Shown one piece after another: positions 41,201 through 53,500 of a stretch of 64,000 bases of DNA. The stretch is from NCBI RefSeq assembly GCF_000147815.2, contig NC_015957.1:4216001-4280000 (forward strand). Direction: 5' to 3'. Source of the stretch: Streptomyces violaceusniger Tu 4113 (lineage in GTDB: Bacteria > Actinomycetota > Actinomycetes > Streptomycetales > Streptomycetaceae). A model generated the notes under the pieces. The model had not been told where the DNA came from, searched no databases, and saw only the letters and a list, made by a program, of their open reading frames with translations. The position numbers and the translations under genes are program-made. How positions within the stretch are numbered: the stretch's first letter is position 1; the number at the start of each line of letters is the position of its first letter.

Positions 41201-44200
41201 GCTGCCGTTCGCCTGGAACGGCGTGTCGCTGTGGGCGGGCGGTGCCACGACCGTACGGGTCCGGCTCTCGCCCCGGGAGCAGGAAGCGGATGGCGCCGAG
41301 GGCGAGCGCGGTCTGCGGGTCGAGGTGGCCGACGCCCTGGGCGGTCCGGTGCTGACCGTCGACTCGCTGCTGATGCGACCTGCCGACATCGACCAACTGC
41401 GCACCTCCGGCGGGCCCGAGGTGGAGGGGCTGTTCGCCCTGGAGTGGACGCCCCTGCCCGTCCCCGCACCGGACACCGGCGCCGGACAGCAGGAGCCGGA
41501 TCCGGCGGACGGCGGCGGTTGGGCGGTTCTGGGCCCGCAGGAGTACGGGCCGATCGTGCCGGGCGCGGTACACCACCCGCATCTGGAGGCGTTGGTGTCC
41601 GCCCTCGACGGTGGCGGCCCCGCCCCCTCCGTGGCCATCGCGTATCTGCCCGCGCTCGGCGGCTCGTCCGGAGGTGACACGGGTACGGACCTGGCGGCCG
41701 CCGGTCTGGCGGCCTCGGAGCGGGCGCTGGAACTGGTGCGGGGCTGGCTGGCCGAACCGCGGCTGGCCGAGACCCGGCTGGTGGTGGTCACGCGGGGAGC
41801 GGTCGCCATCGATACCTCCGAGGCAGAGGGCACCCCCGGGGCGGACGGCGCCTCCGAAACGGACGGCGCCGGAGACGGCGGCCTGGACGTGGCCGGGGCC
41901 GCCGTGTGCGGGCTGGTGCGCAGTGCGCAGGCGGAGAACCCGGGGCGATTCCTTCTGGTCGATCTCGACCCGGACTCCGAGCCGCTCGAAGAGAGTGTGC
42001 GCAGCGCCGTGACCTGGGCGGCGCACCTGGACGAACCGCAGGTCGCGCTGCGGGCGGGGCGGCTCCGGGTGCCCCGGCTGATGCGTGCCGGTGGCGTGAG
42101 CAGCGGGGGTGTGGCCGCACTGGTGGGACAGCCCGCATGGCGGCTGGAGCTGACCGGCGCGGCCACGGTGGAGAACGTGAAGCCGGTGCCGTGCCCCGAG
42201 GTGCTCGAGCCCCTCGGACCGCGTCAGGTGCGGGTGGCGGTGCACGCGGCCGGTATCAACTTCCGCGACGCGCTCATCAGTTTGGGCATGGTCCCGGGCC
42301 AGACCGGGCTCGGTGGCGAGGGCGCCGGTGTGGTGCTGGACGTCGGCCCCGAGGTGACCGGGGTCGCGGTGGGCGACCGGGTCATGGGGGTCTTCGACCG
42401 CGCGTTCGGCCCGACGGCGGTGACCGACGCCCGCATGGTGGCGCCCGTTCCCTCCGGGTGGGCCGCTCCGCAGGCGGCCTCGGCGCCGGTGGCGTTCCTG
42501 ACCGCCTGGTACGGGCTCGTGGAGCTGGCCCGGCTCCAGGCCGGGGAGACGGTCCTGGTCCATGCCGCGACCGGCGGTGTGGGCATGGCGGCCGTACGGA
42601 TCGCCCGGCATCTGGGGGCGGAGGTCTACGCGACGGCGAGCCCCGGCAAGCATGAGGTGCTGGAGGCGATGGGCATCGACGAGGCACACCGGGCCTCCTC
42701 ACGCGATCTGGACTTCGAGGAGGTGTTCCGCGAGGCCACCGGCGGGCGTGGCGTCGATGTCGTGCTCAACAGCCTCGCCGGACCCTTCGTCGACGCCTCC
42801 CTGCGGCTGCTGGGCGAGGGCGGTCGGCTGATGGAGATGGGCAAGACCGACCTCCGTGACCCCGAGCGCGTCGCGGAGGAGCACCCAGGGGTGACGTACC
42901 AGCTCTACGACCTGATCACCGACGCCGGGCCCGAACACATCGGCCGGATGCTGGGTGAACTGGGCGAGCTGTTCGCCACCGGAGCCCTGCGGCCGCTGCC
43001 GGTGCGGACGTGGCCGCTCAGCCGGACACGTGAGGCGCTGCGCCATCTCAGCCAGGCCAAGCACACCGGCAAGCTGGTCCTGGACGTCCCCGCCCCGGTG
43101 GACCCGGACGGCACCGTCCTCATCACCGGTGGCACCGGCACCCTGGGCGCGCTGGTCGCCGAACACCTCGTACGCGTCTGGCGCATCGGGCATCTGCTGC
43201 TGGTGAGCCGCCGGGGCCCGGCAGCGCCGGGCGCCCGCAACCTCGCCGACCGGCTGACCGCCCTGGGAGCGCGGGTACGCATCGTCGCCGCCGATGTCAC
43301 CGACGCGGCAGCCGTGGCCGACCTGGTGGCGGGGGTCGATCCCGGGCATCCGCTGACCGGAGTCATCCATGCGGCCGGTGTGCTGGACGACGCGGTCGTC
43401 ACCGCGCAGACTCCAGAGCGGCTGGCCCGGGTCTGGGCGGCGAAGGCCACCGCCGCGGCGCATCTGCACGCCGCGACGGCGCATCTGCGCCTGGGCGCGT
43501 TCGTGCTGTTCTCGTCGGCCGCCGGGGTCATGGGCAGCCCGGGACAGGCCAACTACGCGGCGGCCAATGCCTTCTGCGACGCGCTGGCGGCCCATCGCCA
43601 GGCACTGGGCCTGCCGACGGTCTCCGTGGCCTGGGGCCTGTGGGCCGAATCCAGCGAGATGACCGGCGGCCTCGCCGACGCGGACCTGGCCCGGATGACG
43701 CGCTCGGGCGTCACCGCGATGGCCGCCGACCATGCCCTCCGGCTGCTCGACGCGGCGGCCGAGCACGGTGGCCACCTGCTGATCGCGGCGGATCTGAACA
43801 CGCGTGTCCTGGCGGCCCAGCCCGCCGACACTCTCCCCGCCACGCTCCGCGCCCTCGCCGCATCGGGCGCCGGTGGCGCGGCGGCGCGACGTACGGCGGC
43901 GGCAGCCGATGCGCGGCCGGACGACTGGGCCGGCCGGCTGGCGGGCCTGTCCGCCGCGGAACAGCACCGCGCGGTCCTCACGTTGGTCCGTGGCCATGTG
44001 GCCACCGTGCTCGGGCATGCCAGCGCCGAAGCGGTGCAGGCCGACACCAACTTCAAGGAGCTGGGCTTCGACTCCCTGACCGCCGTCGAACTGCGCAACC
44101 GGCTCGCCGCCGCCACCGGTCTGCGGCTGCCCGCCGCCCTCGTCTTCGACTATCCGGAAGCGGCCGTGCTCGCCGACTACCTGCTGGAGCGCATCGCCCC

Positions 44201-44459
44201 GGCGGTCGGCGCCGCCCCGGGCCGGGACGGCGCCGATCCGGTCCTCAACGAACTGGCCAGGCTCGAAGCCACCCTGATCGGCCTCGAGATGGAAGACGAC
44301 GATTCGGGGGCGGTCACGGCACGGCTCGAAAGCCTGCTGGCGAAGTGGAAAGCGACACGAAAGCCGGCGGAGGAAGAAATGACCGCCGCGGAGAGGCTGG
44401 AGTCCGCGTCCGCGGCCCAGGTTCTCGACTTCATCGACAACGAACTGGGTGTGTCCTGA
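32265..44459 (+). CDS. Modular type I PKS-D: module 5 KS-AT-DH-KR-ACP and module 6 KS-AT-DH-ER-KR-ACP
   Basis: A 4064-residue bimodular PKS. The start is ATG 32265 (GGAGG ten bases upstream, docking head [14 protein letters not shown]); an earlier in-frame start at 32187 lies inside PKS-C. Module 5: KS Cys205; AT GHSQGE (Ser657) and YASH from Tyr760, methylmalonyl type; DH His972 with Asn976 replacing the usual Gly; KR with LDD and Tyr1606; ACP Ser1771; predicted trisubstituted alkene if the DH works. Module 6: KS Cys2004; AT GHSIGE (Ser2459) and HAFH (2559-2562), malonyl type; DH His2783; ER with Val3343 in GMVPG; KR with LDD and Tyr3764; ACP Ser3937; predicted unbranched, fully reduced unit. 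The tail [14 protein letters not shown] matches those of PKS-A and PKS-B and should fit the head of PKS-E. An Asp-Ala codon repeat lies in the module 5 linker near 36168-36195. Confidence 0.95.
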   Translation: MSGTEEKLRQYLKKVTADLGQTRRRLREMEERSQEPVAIVSMACRFPGGIASPEDLWELVASRGDAIGEFPTNRGWRPEALYHPDPDHSGTSYVRHGGFLDRADGFDAAFFGISPREALAAEPQQRQLLEIAWELIERAGIDPTSLKGTPTGVYAGAGILGFGTPQIEKSAEGYLLTGNTLSVVSGRVAFTLGLEGPAVTVDTACSSSLVAMHLACQALRQGECTLALAGGVTVMTTPNTFVEFSRQRGLAPDGRCKPFAAAADGTGFSEGVGLLLLERLSDARRNGHQVLAVIRGSAINQDGASNGLTAPNGPSQQRVIRQALINAQLSSAEVDAVEAHGTGTTLGDPIEAEALLAAYGRDRPEDRPLWLGSLKSNIGHTQGAAGVAGVIKMVMALRHELLPATLYVDEPTPHADWSGGGVRLLTEPVEWPSNERPRRAGVSAFGISGTNAHVIVEQAPEGVVPGVDSSGVGGVVPWVVSGRTAEALRGQAVALAERVGGVAELSSVDVGWSLVTARSVFEHRAVVVGGDRAELSAAVEALAGGVSHPGVVLSGVAALVGDVGPVLVFPGQGSQWVGMGAELLEVSAVFAARVGECERALAPYVEWSLMDVLRGADGAADLGRVDVVQPVLWAVMVSLAAVWAGYGVCPAAVVGHSQGEIAAAVVAGALSLEDGAKVVALRSKALRRLAGGGAMASLGVGQERAGELLSGLGDEAAGVGVAAVNGPSSTVVSGPPEQVAAVVAACQEAGERARLIEVDYASHGPQVEEIRGELDEVLGGVCPVVGGADEVAFYSTVTGVRVDASVLDAGYWVSNLRERVRFADAVEALLADGHRVFVEVSSHPVLTLGLQETFEQVGVDAVAVPTLRRDHGGQDQFLHSLGQAFIAGVEVDWRAAFPGDPTPRTVDLPTYAFQHQRYWMNGSGAVGDPSGLGLVAADHPLLGAAVELADGSAHLLTGRIAAGGGDDWLGEHIVANAVLAPGAALVEWALRAADEVGCGGVEELALQVPLVLPESGGLRVQVVVGAAAEDGRRDVRIYSRPDGEADSGADGGWLCHAEGVLAPAPDGAGQSAEGLGGTWPPAGAQPVDLEGFYERSAAAGYAYGPSLQGLRAVWRDGADLLAEVALPEAAGDADGFGIHPALLDAALHPALLLDTGSDQERDGGQVLLPFAWNGVSLWAAGASTVRVRLTPHRDGAEGERGLRLVVADAVGDPVLTVDSLVTRPASVEQLWGAAARGVDGLFVLDWTPLPQSTGAEGPVADRDNWVVLATEGAYPDLAAFLAGLDDGKPVPAVVLAEFPRSDADADADADTATDMAAAGLAVAQRALELVQKWLAEPRLADARLVVVTRGAVAVADAEGGTDVAAAALWGLLRSAQAENPGRFLLLDADPDLDVDLGVDTVSERPAGSLRDAVARAVDLDEPQLAVRDGRAWVPRLIRASADSGSEERDTPAGLAPDGTVLVTGGTGTLGGLVAEHLVRTWQVGHLLLVSRRGPDAPGARELATRLEGLGARVRIAAVDVTDASAVAELVAGVEAEHPLTGVIHATGLLDDAVTTSQTPERLARVWAAKATGAAHLHTATADLPLSLFAMFSSAAGVMGSPGQANYAAANAFCDALAAHRQARGLPGLSVAWGLWAQSSEMTGKLAATDRARMSRSGIAPMSSEKALGLLDAACAQGGPLCVAAAVDPAGVAGGDLPAVLRGLVAGRTRRRIAEGGLSALGLAGRLVGLGVGARLDVVVEVVRGGVAVVLGFGSAGEVRVDAAFKELGFDSLTAVELRNRLSVVTGLRLPATMVFDYPTPRVLAEYLCSRLTGETAGSAAHTPVVAAADADEPIAIVAMTCRFPGGVSSPEELWNLVASGRDAIGEFPTGRGWDLDGLFHPDPDHPGTSYARKGGFLYDADAFDAAFFGINPREALATDPQQRLLLEASWEVLERAGLDPVSLKGSPTGVYAGVMYHDYAAGLSGGDARLEGYAMLASSGSVVSGRVAYTLGFEGPAVTVDTACSSSLVAMHLAAQALRQGECTLALAGGVTVMATPDVFTGFSRQRGLAPDGRCKPFAAAADGTGWSEGVGVLLLERLSDARRNGHDVLAVIRGSAVNQDGASNGLTAPNGPSQQRVIRQALTSAGLSPSDIDAVEAHGTGTTLGDPIEAQALLAAYGQARPAGKPLLLGSIKSNIGHAQAAAGVAGVIKMVQAMRHGTLPASLHIDEPSPHVDWDSGAVRLLTEAVEWPNGERPRRAGVSSFGASGTNAHLLLEQGPEPVERVTTEPVASPDMRAVPWTLSARSAEALCGQAAALAERMANCPEMTAVEVGWSLATTRSLFEYRAVALGDDRAELLAAVEALASGEPHPGVVLSGSGAATGKTVWLFSGQGSQRQGMGAGLYERFPVFATAFDEVCGLLDPHLEHPLRDVVFHGVAERPGLLDHTTYAQAGLFALHIALARLLDSVGVRPDAVIGHSIGEVAAAHVAGVFDLPDACRLVAARATLMGGLPEGGGMVTIAATADELAEDLARYDGQVGIAALNTPGNTVVSGPVELVADIGNVWAAKGRKTRTLTVSHAFHSPLMDPILEPFAQAIDGLTFHRPTLPVLSNLTGEPADEEMATPGYWVRHIRQPVRFHPAVAHIAPETGVFLELGPDPVLATATQHTLQHFTADEATTDAHADEGGADRATPLVTATLSRKRPDAHALGHALAQLHTHGTDIDWARWFPADPAPRTVDLPTYAFQRERYWLAQGGGVGDVGAAGLQRIEHAQLPAAVGLADGGLVLTGRISAGGAGGWLAEHVMAGAVLAPGAALVEWALRAADEAGCGGVEELALQVPLVLPASGGLRVQVVAGVATEDGRRDVRVYSRPDRDVEPGAEPGWVCHAEGVLSPPSPQGPARGPVDEPGRAWPPAGAEPVRLDGFYERAAASGYAYGPSYRGLRAVWRDGADVLAEVALPEAAGDPEGFGIHPALLDAALHPAFLLDRPGQEHEDGRVWLPFAWNGVSLWAGGATTVRVRLSPREQEADGAEGERGLRVEVADALGGPVLTVDSLLMRPADIDQLRTSGGPEVEGLFALEWTPLPVPAPDTGAGQQEPDPADGGGWAVLGPQEYGPIVPGAVHHPHLEALVSALDGGGPAPSVAIAYLPALGGSSGGDTGTDLAAAGLAASERALELVRGWLAEPRLAETRLVVVTRGAVAIDTSEAEGTPGADGASETDGAGDGGLDVAGAAVCGLVRSAQAENPGRFLLVDLDPDSEPLEESVRSAVTWAAHLDEPQVALRAGRLRVPRLMRAGGVSSGGVAALVGQPAWRLELTGAATVENVKPVPCPEVLEPLGPRQVRVAVHAAGINFRDALISLGMVPGQTGLGGEGAGVVLDVGPEVTGVAVGDRVMGVFDRAFGPTAVTDARMVAPVPSGWAAPQAASAPVAFLTAWYGLVELARLQAGETVLVHAATGGVGMAAVRIARHLGAEVYATASPGKHEVLEAMGIDEAHRASSRDLDFEEVFREATGGRGVDVVLNSLAGPFVDASLRLLGEGGRLMEMGKTDLRDPERVAEEHPGVTYQLYDLITDAGPEHIGRMLGELGELFATGALRPLPVRTWPLSRTREALRHLSQAKHTGKLVLDVPAPVDPDGTVLITGGTGTLGALVAEHLVRVWRIGHLLLVSRRGPAAPGARNLADRLTALGARVRIVAADVTDAAAVADLVAGVDPGHPLTGVIHAAGVLDDAVVTAQTPERLARVWAAKATAAAHLHAATAHLRLGAFVLFSSAAGVMGSPGQANYAAANAFCDALAAHRQALGLPTVSVAWGLWAESSEMTGGLADADLARMTRSGVTAMAADHALRLLDAAAEHGGHLLIAADLNTRVLAAQPADTLPATLRALAASGAGGAAARRTAAAADARPDDWAGRLAGLSAAEQHRAVLTLVRGHVATVLGHASAEAVQADTNFKELGFDSLTAVELRNRLAAATGLRLPAALVFDYPEAAVLADYLLERIAPAVGAAPGRDGADPVLNELARLEATLIGLEMEDDDSGAVTARLESLLAKWKATRKPAEEEMTAAERLESASAAQVLDFIDNELGVS

Positions 44460-44500
44460 ATGTGCCGGGCGCGACGATCGCTGAGGCCGGGTGAAACCTC
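44460..44500 (+). repeat. Conserved PKS spacer, copy 3 (D/E junction)
   Basis: Nearly identical to 13258-13298 but missing one A (CTGAGG for CTGAAGG). The micro-ORF therefore shifts frame and runs to a TGA at 44505-44507, just inside PKS-E. The frameshift argues against a conserved peptide function and for a duplicated junction. Confidence 0.5.
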
Positions 44501-47500
44501 ATGGTGAACGTGAATGAAGACAAACTGGTCGAGTATCTCAAGCGCGTCTCCGCGGATCTGCACGATACGCGCCTACGTTTGCGCGAGGTGGAGGAGCGAT
44601 ACCAGGAGCCGATCGCGGTCGTGAGCATCGCCTGCCGGTTCCCGGGCGGGGTGAACACGCCCGAGGACCTGTGGCGGCTGGTCACCGGCGGTGTGGACGC
44701 GATCGGGGACTTTCCCACCGACCGCGGCTGGGATCTCGACAGCCTCTATCACCCGGACCCGGACCACCCCGGCACCACCTATGTCCGCCGGGGCGGATTC
44801 CTCTACGACGCCGACCGATTCGACCCCCAGTTCTTCGGCATCAGCCCCCGCGAGGCGCTCGCCACCAGCCCTCAGCAGCGACTGCTGCTGGAAACCGCCT
44901 GGGAGGCATGCGAACGGGCGGGGCTAGACCCGGTGTCCCTCAAGGGCTCCCGGACGGGCGTCTACGCCGGGACGGCGACCACCGGCGGCGCCACATCCGG
45001 TGACCTTCCGCAGAAGGGATCCGAGGGATACGCGGGCAACGCACCGAGCCTGCTGTCGGGCCGGGTGTCGTACACCTTCGGCCTCGAAGGACCGGCCGTC
45101 ACGCTGGAGACGGCGTGCTCGTCATCCCTGGTCGCGATCCATCTGGCCTGCCAGGCACTGCGGCAGGAGGAATGCACCCTGGCCCTGGCGGGCGGGGTGA
45201 CGGTGATGGCCACCCCCGAGGTGTTCACCGGCTTCTCCCGGCAACGGGGGCTGTCCCCGGACGGGCGCTGCAAGGCGTTCTCGGTGCACGCCGACGGCAC
45301 GGGATGGGGCGAAGGCGTCGGACTCGTCCTACTGGAGCGGCTGTCCGACGCCCGGCGCAACGGGCATGAGGTGCTCGCGGTGATCCGTGGCTCGGCCATC
45401 AACCAGGACGGCGCGAGCAACGGATTCAGCGCGCCGAACGGCCCGTCCCAGCAGCGGGTGATCCGCCAGGCCCTCGCCAGCGCCCGGCTGGCCCCGTCCG
45501 AGGTGGACGCGGTGGAGGCGCATGGCACGGGCACCAAGCTGGGCGACCCGATCGAGGCCGACGCGCTGATCGCCACCTACGGCCGGGACCGGCCGGAGGA
45601 CCGGCCGCTGTGGCTCGGCTCGCTGAAGTCCAACATTGGCCATACGCAGGGCGCGGCGGGTGTGGCCGGTGTGATCAAGATGGTCATGGCCCTGCGACAC
45701 GGCGTACTCCCGGCCACCCTCCATGCCGAGGAGCTGACCCCCCATGTGGAGTGGGACGGCGGCGGTGTGCGACTGCTGACGGAGGCGGTCGAGTGGCCGA
45801 CGGGTGAGCGCCCGCGCCGGGCCGGTGTGTCGTCCTTCGGGATCAGCGGCACCAATGCGCATGTGATCGTGGAGCAGGCGCCTGTGGAGGTTGCGCCGGA
45901 GGTGGATTCCTCTAGTGTGGGTGGGGTGGCGCCGTGGGTGCTGCCGTGGGTGGTGTCGGGGCGGACTGCGGAGGCGTTGCGGGGGCAGGCGGCGGCGTTG
46001 GCTGAGCGGGTGGGTGGGGATTCGGGGTTGTCGGCGGTGGACGTGGGGTGGTCGTTGGCCACTACGCGGTCGGTGTTCGAGCATCGGGCGGTGGTGGTGG
46101 GCGGTGACAGGGCCGAGTTGTCGGCTGCTGTGGAGGCGTTGGCGGGGGGTGTGTCGCATCCGGGTGTGGTGCTGTCGGGTGTTGCTGCGGTGGTGGGTGA
46201 TGTGGGTCCGGTGTTGGTGTTTCCGGGTCAGGGTTCGCAGTGGGTGGGGATGGGGGCGGAGCTGCTGGAGGTGTCGGCGGTGTTCGCGGCCCGGGTGGCG
46301 GAGTGTGAGCGGGCGCTGGCGCCGTATGTGGAGTGGTCGCTCACGGATGTGTTGCGCCGCGCGGAGGGTGGGGCGGATCTGGGGCGGGTGGATGTGGTGC
46401 AGCCGGTGTTGTGGGCGGTGATGGTGTCGCTGGCTGCGGTGTGGGCGGGGTATGGGGTGTGTCCTGCGGCGGTGGTGGGTCACAGTCAGGGTGAGATCGC
46501 GGCGGCTGTGGTGGCGGGGGCGCTGTCCTTGGAGGACGGCGCCAAGGTGGTGGCCTTGCGGAGCAAGGCGTTGCGGCGGTTGGCCGGTGGTGGGGCGATG
46601 GCCTCGCTGGGTGTGGGTCAGGAGCGGGCGGGGGAGTTGCTCTCCGGCCTGGGCGATCAGGCCGCTGGTGTAGGCGTAGCCGCGGTCAACGGGCCTTCGT
46701 CGACCGTGGTTTCGGGTCCGCCGGAGCAGGTGGCCGCCGTCGTCGCGGCGTGCCAGGAGGCGGGAGAGCGGGCACGGCTGATCGAGGTGGATTATGCCTC
46801 GCACGGTCCTCAGGTGGAGGAGATCCGGGAGGAGTTGAATGAGGTTCTGGCCGGTGTGCGTCCGCTGGATACGTCGGGTTCGGGTACGGCGTTCTACTCC
46901 ACCGTGACCGGTGGCCGTGTCGTCACGACCGACCTGGATACCGGTTATTGGGTGGCGAATCTGCGGGAGCGGGTGCGGTTCACCGATGCTGTCCAGGCGT
47001 TGCTGGCGGACGGGCATCGGGTGTTCATCGAGGCCAGTACGCATCCCGTGCTCACGCTCGGCCTTCAGGAGACCTTCGAGGAAGCCGAGGTGACGGCCGT
47101 CACCGTGCCGACCCTGCGCCGCGATCACGGCGGCCGGGCCCAGCTTCTCCACTCGCTCGGCCAGGCGTTCACCGCCGGGGTCGAGGTGGACTGGAGGACC
47201 GCGTTCCCGGCCGACCCCACCCCCCGTACGGTCGATCTGCCCACGTATGCCTTCCAGCGCCAGCGCTACTGGGCCACTGCCACCGGCGGGGTCGGCGATA
47301 TGGGTGCCGCGGGGCTGCAGCGGGTGGAGCACCCGTTATTGCGGGCGGCGGTGGGTCTTGCCGATGGCGGGCTGGTGCTGACCGGACGGGTGTCGGCCAC
47401 TGGCGGCGACGGCTGGCTCGGTGACCATGTGGTCGCCGGAGCGCCACTGGTGCCGGGTGCGGCGCTGGTGGAGTGGGCGTTACGGGCGGCCGACGAGGTG

Positions 47501-50500
47501 GGCTGTGGCCGCATCGAGGAACTGGCACTGCAGGTCCCGTTGGTGCTGCCGCCGTCGGGTGGGCTGCGGGTGCAGATCGTCGTGGGCGAGGCCGCCGAGG
47601 ACGGGCGGCGCGATGTGCGGGTGCACTCCCGGCCCGACCGCGATGCCGAGCCCGGCGCGGATCCGGACTGGGTGTCCCATGCGGAGGGCGTCCTGTGCCC
47701 GCCGGCCGCGCCGAGCGCGGCCGAGGAGCTGGGCGGAGTCTGGCCTCCCGAGGGCGCGAAGCCGTTAGATGTCGAGGGGTTCTACGAGCATGCCGTGGCG
47801 GCGGGCTATGCGTACGGGCCGTCGTTCCAGGGGCTGCGTGCCGTGTGGCGGGACGGCGCTGATCTGCTGGCCGAGGTGGCGCTGCCCGAGGCGGCGGGGG
47901 ACGCGGACGGCTTTGGCATCCACCCGGCACTGCTCGACGCCGCCCTGCATCCCATGCTGCTCGCCGCCGACCTCGAGTCGGCGGACGACAGGGTGATGAG
48001 ACTGCCGTTCGCCTGGAATGGCGTCTCCCTGTGGGCCGCGGAGGCGACCACGGTCCGGGTCCGGCTCTCGCCCCGCCAGCCCTCTCCCCATCAGGACGGT
48101 TCAGTGGGGGAAGGCGGGTTGCGAGTGGTCGTGGCCGATGCCATGGGCGCCCCGGTGCTGACGGTCGACTCCCTGACGATGCGCCCCGTCGACCCCAGCC
48201 AGTTGAGGTCCGGGGGCGGACGTGGCGTCGATGGGCTGTTCACGCTGGGCTGGGTCCCGATGCCCGGCGTGCCGGAGGTGGACACCTCCGACGCCATGGG
48301 CTGGGTCGTGCTGGGTGAGGACGCCTTGCACCTGGCCGAGGAGCCCGGACTCGGCGATGGGCGAGTGGTGTGCCATCCGGGTCTTGAAGCGTTGGCCGCC
48401 GCACTCGACGACGGCGCGCCACCTCCCGCCTTCGCCGTGACCTACCTGCCCGCAGGAGGTGGCCCGCAGGAGGCCGGAGCCGCGGCGAAGGCGGCCGATG
48501 GCTTGGCTGCCGTCGGCCGAGCGCTGGAGCTGGTGCAGGCGTGGCTGGCCGAACCGCGTTGGGCCGAAACCCGGTTGGTGGTGGTGACAGGCGGTGCGGT
48601 GTCGACCGGAGGCACTGAAGACGGGGATTCCGGCGACGACGAGCTGAATGCGGCCGCGGCAGGGCTGTGGGGCCTGCTGCGCAGTGCGCAGGCGGAACAC
48701 CCGGACCGGTTCATCCTCCTCGACCTTCACCAGGCCACCAATCCGACCGCAGGCGATGTGGCGGATGCCGTCGTCCGTGCCGTACAGGCGGACGAGCCAC
48801 AGGCGGCGCTCCGCTCCGGGCGTCTGATGGTGCCCCGACTGACGCGCGCACGCGACACCGACGGCGCCGACGAGAGCGAATCGGGAGGACTGGCCCCTGG
48901 TGGGCTCGATCCCGACGGTACGGTGCTGATCACCGGTGGTACGGGCCTGCTGGGCGGCCTGGTGGCCGAGCATCTGGTGCGTACGTGGCAGGTCGAGCAT
49001 CTCGTCCTGGTCAGCCGCCGTGGCTCGGACGCGCCCGGCGCACCGGAGTTGGCCGAGCGGCTGAGCGACCTGGGCGCGCAGGTGCGGATCGCCGCGGTGG
49101 ATGTCACGGTCGGCGACGCGGTCGCCGCCGCGGTGGCCGGTATCGACCCGGCGCATCCGCTGACCGGTGTCATTCATGCGGCCGGGCTGCTGGATGACGC
49201 GGTGGTCACTTCACAGACCCGGGAACAGGTGGCGCGGGTGTGGGCGGCGAAGGCCGCGTCGGCCGCCCATTTGCACACCGCCACGGCGGATCTTCCGCTC
49301 CGCATGTTCGTGATGTTCTCCTCGGCTGCCGGAGTCGTGGGCAACGCGGGTCAGGCCGGATACGCGGCGGCGAACGCGTTTGTCGATGCCCTGGTCGCCC
49401 AGCGGCGGGCGCTCGGACTGCCCGGGCTTTCGCTGGCCTGGGGGCTGTGGGCCCAGGCCAGCGAGATGACCGGGCATGTGGGCCGGGCCGACCTGACGCG
49501 ACTGCGCGGGATGAGGCCGTTGTCGTCCGAGCGCGGGCTGGCCCTGCTGGACGCAGCATGCCGGTACGCGAGCCCGCTGATGGTGGCCGTGGACTTCGAT
49601 CCGGCCGGGGCGGCCGGTGGGGATCTTCCGGCGGTGTTGCGGGGGTTGGTGGCCGGTCGTACCAGGCGGCGGATCGCCGAGGGTGGCCTGTCGGCCTCGG
49701 GGTTGGCTGGGCGGTTGGTGGGGGTGGGGGTTGGTGCTCGGTTGGATGTGGTGGTGGAGGTGGTGCGGGGTGGTGTGGCGGTGGTGTTGGGGTTTGGTTC
49801 TGCGGGTGAGGTGCGGGTGGATGCCGCGTTCAAGGAGTTGGGTTTTGATTCGTTGACGGCGGTGGAGTTGCGTAATCGGTTGTCGGTGGTGACGGGGTTG
49901 CGGTTGCCGGCGACGATGGTGTTCGACTATCCGACGCCTCGGGTGCTGGCGGAGTATCTGTGCTCCCGGCTGACCGGCGAGACCGCCGGCTCCCGTGCCC
50001 CCGTCGTGGCGAGGGCCGATACGGACGATCCCGTGGCGATCATCGGCATGACCTGCCGTTTCCCGGGAGGCGCGAACTCCCCTGAAGCGCTGTGGGACCT
50101 GGTCGCCTCGGGGAAGGACGTGATCGGGGAGTTTCCGATCGGCCGAGGCTGGGATCTGGACGGGCTGTTCCATCCGGACCCCGATCACCCCGGCACCAGC
50201 TATGCCCACGAGGGTGCCTTCCTCCATGACGCCGATGCGTTCGATGCGGCGTTCTTCGGGATCAATCCGCGGGAGGCGCTGGCCACCGATCCGCAGCAGC
50301 GGTTGCTGTTGGAGGCGTCGTGGGAGGTGCTGGAGCGGGCGGGGATCGATCCGGTGTCGGTGAAGGGCAGTCCGACCGGTGTGTACGCGGGCGTGATGTA
50401 TCACGACTACGCGGCCGGGCTGAGCGGTGGCGCCGATGTGAAGCTCGAGGGCTATGCGATGCTCGCGGGTTCGGGCAGCGTGGTCTCGGGCCGGGTGGCG

Positions 50501-53500
50501 TACACGCTGGGCTTCGAGGGTCCTGCGGTGACGGTGGATACGGCGTGTTCGTCGTCGTTGGTGGCGATGCATCTGGCGGCGCAGGCGTTGCGGCAGGGTG
50601 AGTGCACGCTGGCGTTGGCCGGTGGGGTGACGGTGATGGCCACGCCGGATGTGTTCACCGGTTTCTCCCGTCAGCGTGGCCTGGCCCCCGATGGCCGGTG
50701 CAAGCCCTTCGCGGCCGCCGCCGACGGGACGGGCTGGGGCGAGGGCGCGGGTGTGCTGCTGTTGGAGCGGCTGTCGGACGCTCGGCGCAACGGCCATGAG
50801 GTGCTGGCGGTGATCCGTGGGTCGGCCGTCAATCAGGACGGTGCGTCGAATGGACTCACGGCGCCGAACGGTCCGTCGCAGCAGCGGGTGATCCGTCAGG
50901 CGCTGGCGAGCGCCGGGCTGTCGGTCTCGGATGTCGATGCGGTGGAGGCGCACGGTACGGGTACGACGCTGGGTGATCCGATCGAGGCGCAGGCGCTGCT
51001 GGCCACTTACGGTCAGGATCGCCCTGACGGGAAGCCGCTGTTGCTCGGCTCGATCAAGTCCAACATTGGGCATACGCAGGCGGCGGCGGGTGTGGCGGGC
51101 GTCATCAAGATGGTGCAGGCCATGCGCCACGGAACACTGCCCGCCTCCCTGCACATCGATGAGCCGAGCCCGCATGTGGACTGGGACAGCGGTGCGGTGC
51201 GGTTGCTGACCGAGGCGGTGGAGTGGCCGAACGGCGAGCGGCCGCGCCGGGCCGGTGTGTCCTCGTTCGGCGCCTCCGGCACCAACGCCCACGTCATCCT
51301 CGAACAGGCTCCCGCTCCGCCCGAGGAGGATGAGCAGACGGAGCCGGTCCTCTCCGACGTGGGCACGGTCCCGTGGGTGCTCTCGGCGCGGAGCGCGGAG
51401 GCGCTGCGCGGCCAGGCCGCCGCCCTGGGTGAACGTGTGGGCGGCGCATCCGAGCTCTCGTCCGTCGATGTGGGGTGGTCGCTGGTCACTTCGCGGTCGG
51501 TGTTCGAGCATCGGGCGGTGGTGGTGGGCGATGACCGTGCCGAGCTGTTGGCCGCCGTGGAGGCGTTGGCGGGGGATGTCTCGCATCCGGGCGTGGTGCG
51601 GTCGGATGCGGCGGCGCCGGCGGGTGATGTGGGTCCGGTGTTGGTCTTTCCCGGTCAGGGTTCGCAGTGGGCCGGTATGGGCGCCGAGCTGCTGGAGGTG
51701 TCGCCGGTGTTCGCGGCCCGCGTGGCGGAGTGCGAGCAGGCGCTGGCGCCGTACGTGGACTGGTCCCTTACGGATGTGTTGCGCCGCGCGGAGGGTGCAT
51801 CGGATCTGGGGCGGGTGGATGTGGTCCAGCCCGTGCTGTGGGCGGTGATGGTGTCACTGGCCACGGCGTGGGCCGGACACGGCGTGCGTCCTGCGGCGGT
51901 GGTGGGCCATAGCCAGGGTGAGATCGCGGCGGCTGTTGTCGCGGGGGCGCTGTCCCTGGAGGACGGCGCCAAGGTCGTGGCCTTGCGGAGCAAGGCGTTG
52001 CGGCGGTTGGCCGGTGGTGGGGCGATGGCCTCGCTCGGTGTGGGTCAGGAGCGGGCGGGGGAGTTGCTCTCCGGCCTGGGCGATCAGGCCGCTGGTGTAG
52101 GCGTAGCCGCGGTCAACGGGCCTTCGTCGACCGTGGTTTCGGGTCCGCCGGAGCAGGTGGCCGCCGCCGTCGCAGCGTGCCAGGAGGCGGGAGAGCGGGC
52201 ACGGCTGATCGAGGTGGACTATGCCTCGCACGGTCCTCAGGTGGAGGAGATCCGGGAGGAGTTGAATGAGGTTCTGGCCGGTGTGCGTCCGCTGGATACG
52301 TCGGGTTCGGGTACGGCGTTCTACTCGACCGTGACCGGTGGCCGTGTCGTCACGACCGACCTGGACACCGCTTACTGGGTGGCGAATCTGCGGGAGCGGG
52401 TGCGGTTCACCGATGCCGTTCAGGCGTTGCTGGCGGACGGGCATCGGGTGTTCGTCGAGGCCAGTACGCATCCCGTGCTCACGCTCGGCCTTCAGGAGAC
52501 CTTCGAGGAAGCCGAGGTGACGGCCGTCACCGTGCCGACCTTGCGCCGTGATCACGGTGGCCGGGCCCAGCTTCTCCACTCACTCGCCCAGGCGTTCACC
52601 GCTGGAGTCGACGTCGACTGGACCACTCTGTACCCGAGCGCCCCGCCACCCCGCGTGGTCGCACTGCCCACCTACGCGTTCCAGCGCGAGCGCTACTGGC
52701 TCGATGGCCACGGTGGACGCGCCGGCGACCCGGCCGACCTCGGGCTCGTCTCCGCCGGACATCCGCTGCTGGGTGCCGCTGTCGAGCTTGCCGATGGCCG
52801 TGGCCATGTGCTGACGGGCCGGATTTCAGCCCGTGCGCATACCTGGCTCGGTGAGCATGTGGTGGCGGACGCGGTGCTGGTACCGGGCGCAGCGCTGGCC
52901 GAGTGGGTGCTGCGGGCGGCCGATGAGGTTGGCTGTGGCGGAGTGGATGAATTGGCGCTGCGGGTGCCGCTGGTCCTGCCGTCGTCGGGCGCGCTTCGGG
53001 TGCAGGTCGTCGTGGGCGAGGCCGCCGAGGACGGGCGTCGTGATGTGCGGGTGTACTCCCGGCTCGCCGGTGAAGGAGACTCCGCCACGGGATGGGTGTG
53101 CCATGCGGAGGGTGTGTTGAGCGCACCCGCGGACCGTTCCGACGAGGCGCTGGGACTGGGCGGGGCGTGGCCCCCGGCCGGTGCGGCACCGCTCGGCGTC
53201 GAGGGGTTCTACGACCGGGTCGCGGCCTCGGGATATGCCTATGGACCGTCGTTCCAGGGGCTGCGGGCCGTATGGCGGGACGGCGCGGATGTGTGCGCGG
53301 AGGTGGCCCTGCCCGAGGCCGCCGGGGAGCAGGCCGGATTCGGCATCCACCCAGCACTGCTGGACGCCGCGCTGCATCCCGCGCTGCTGATCGACCAGCT
53401 CGACGCGGACGACACCGAGACCGATACCGAAGCCTCAGATGGCCGGGTCTGGCTGCCGTTCGCCTGGAACGGCGTGACGTTGTGGGCGGCCGGGGCCACC

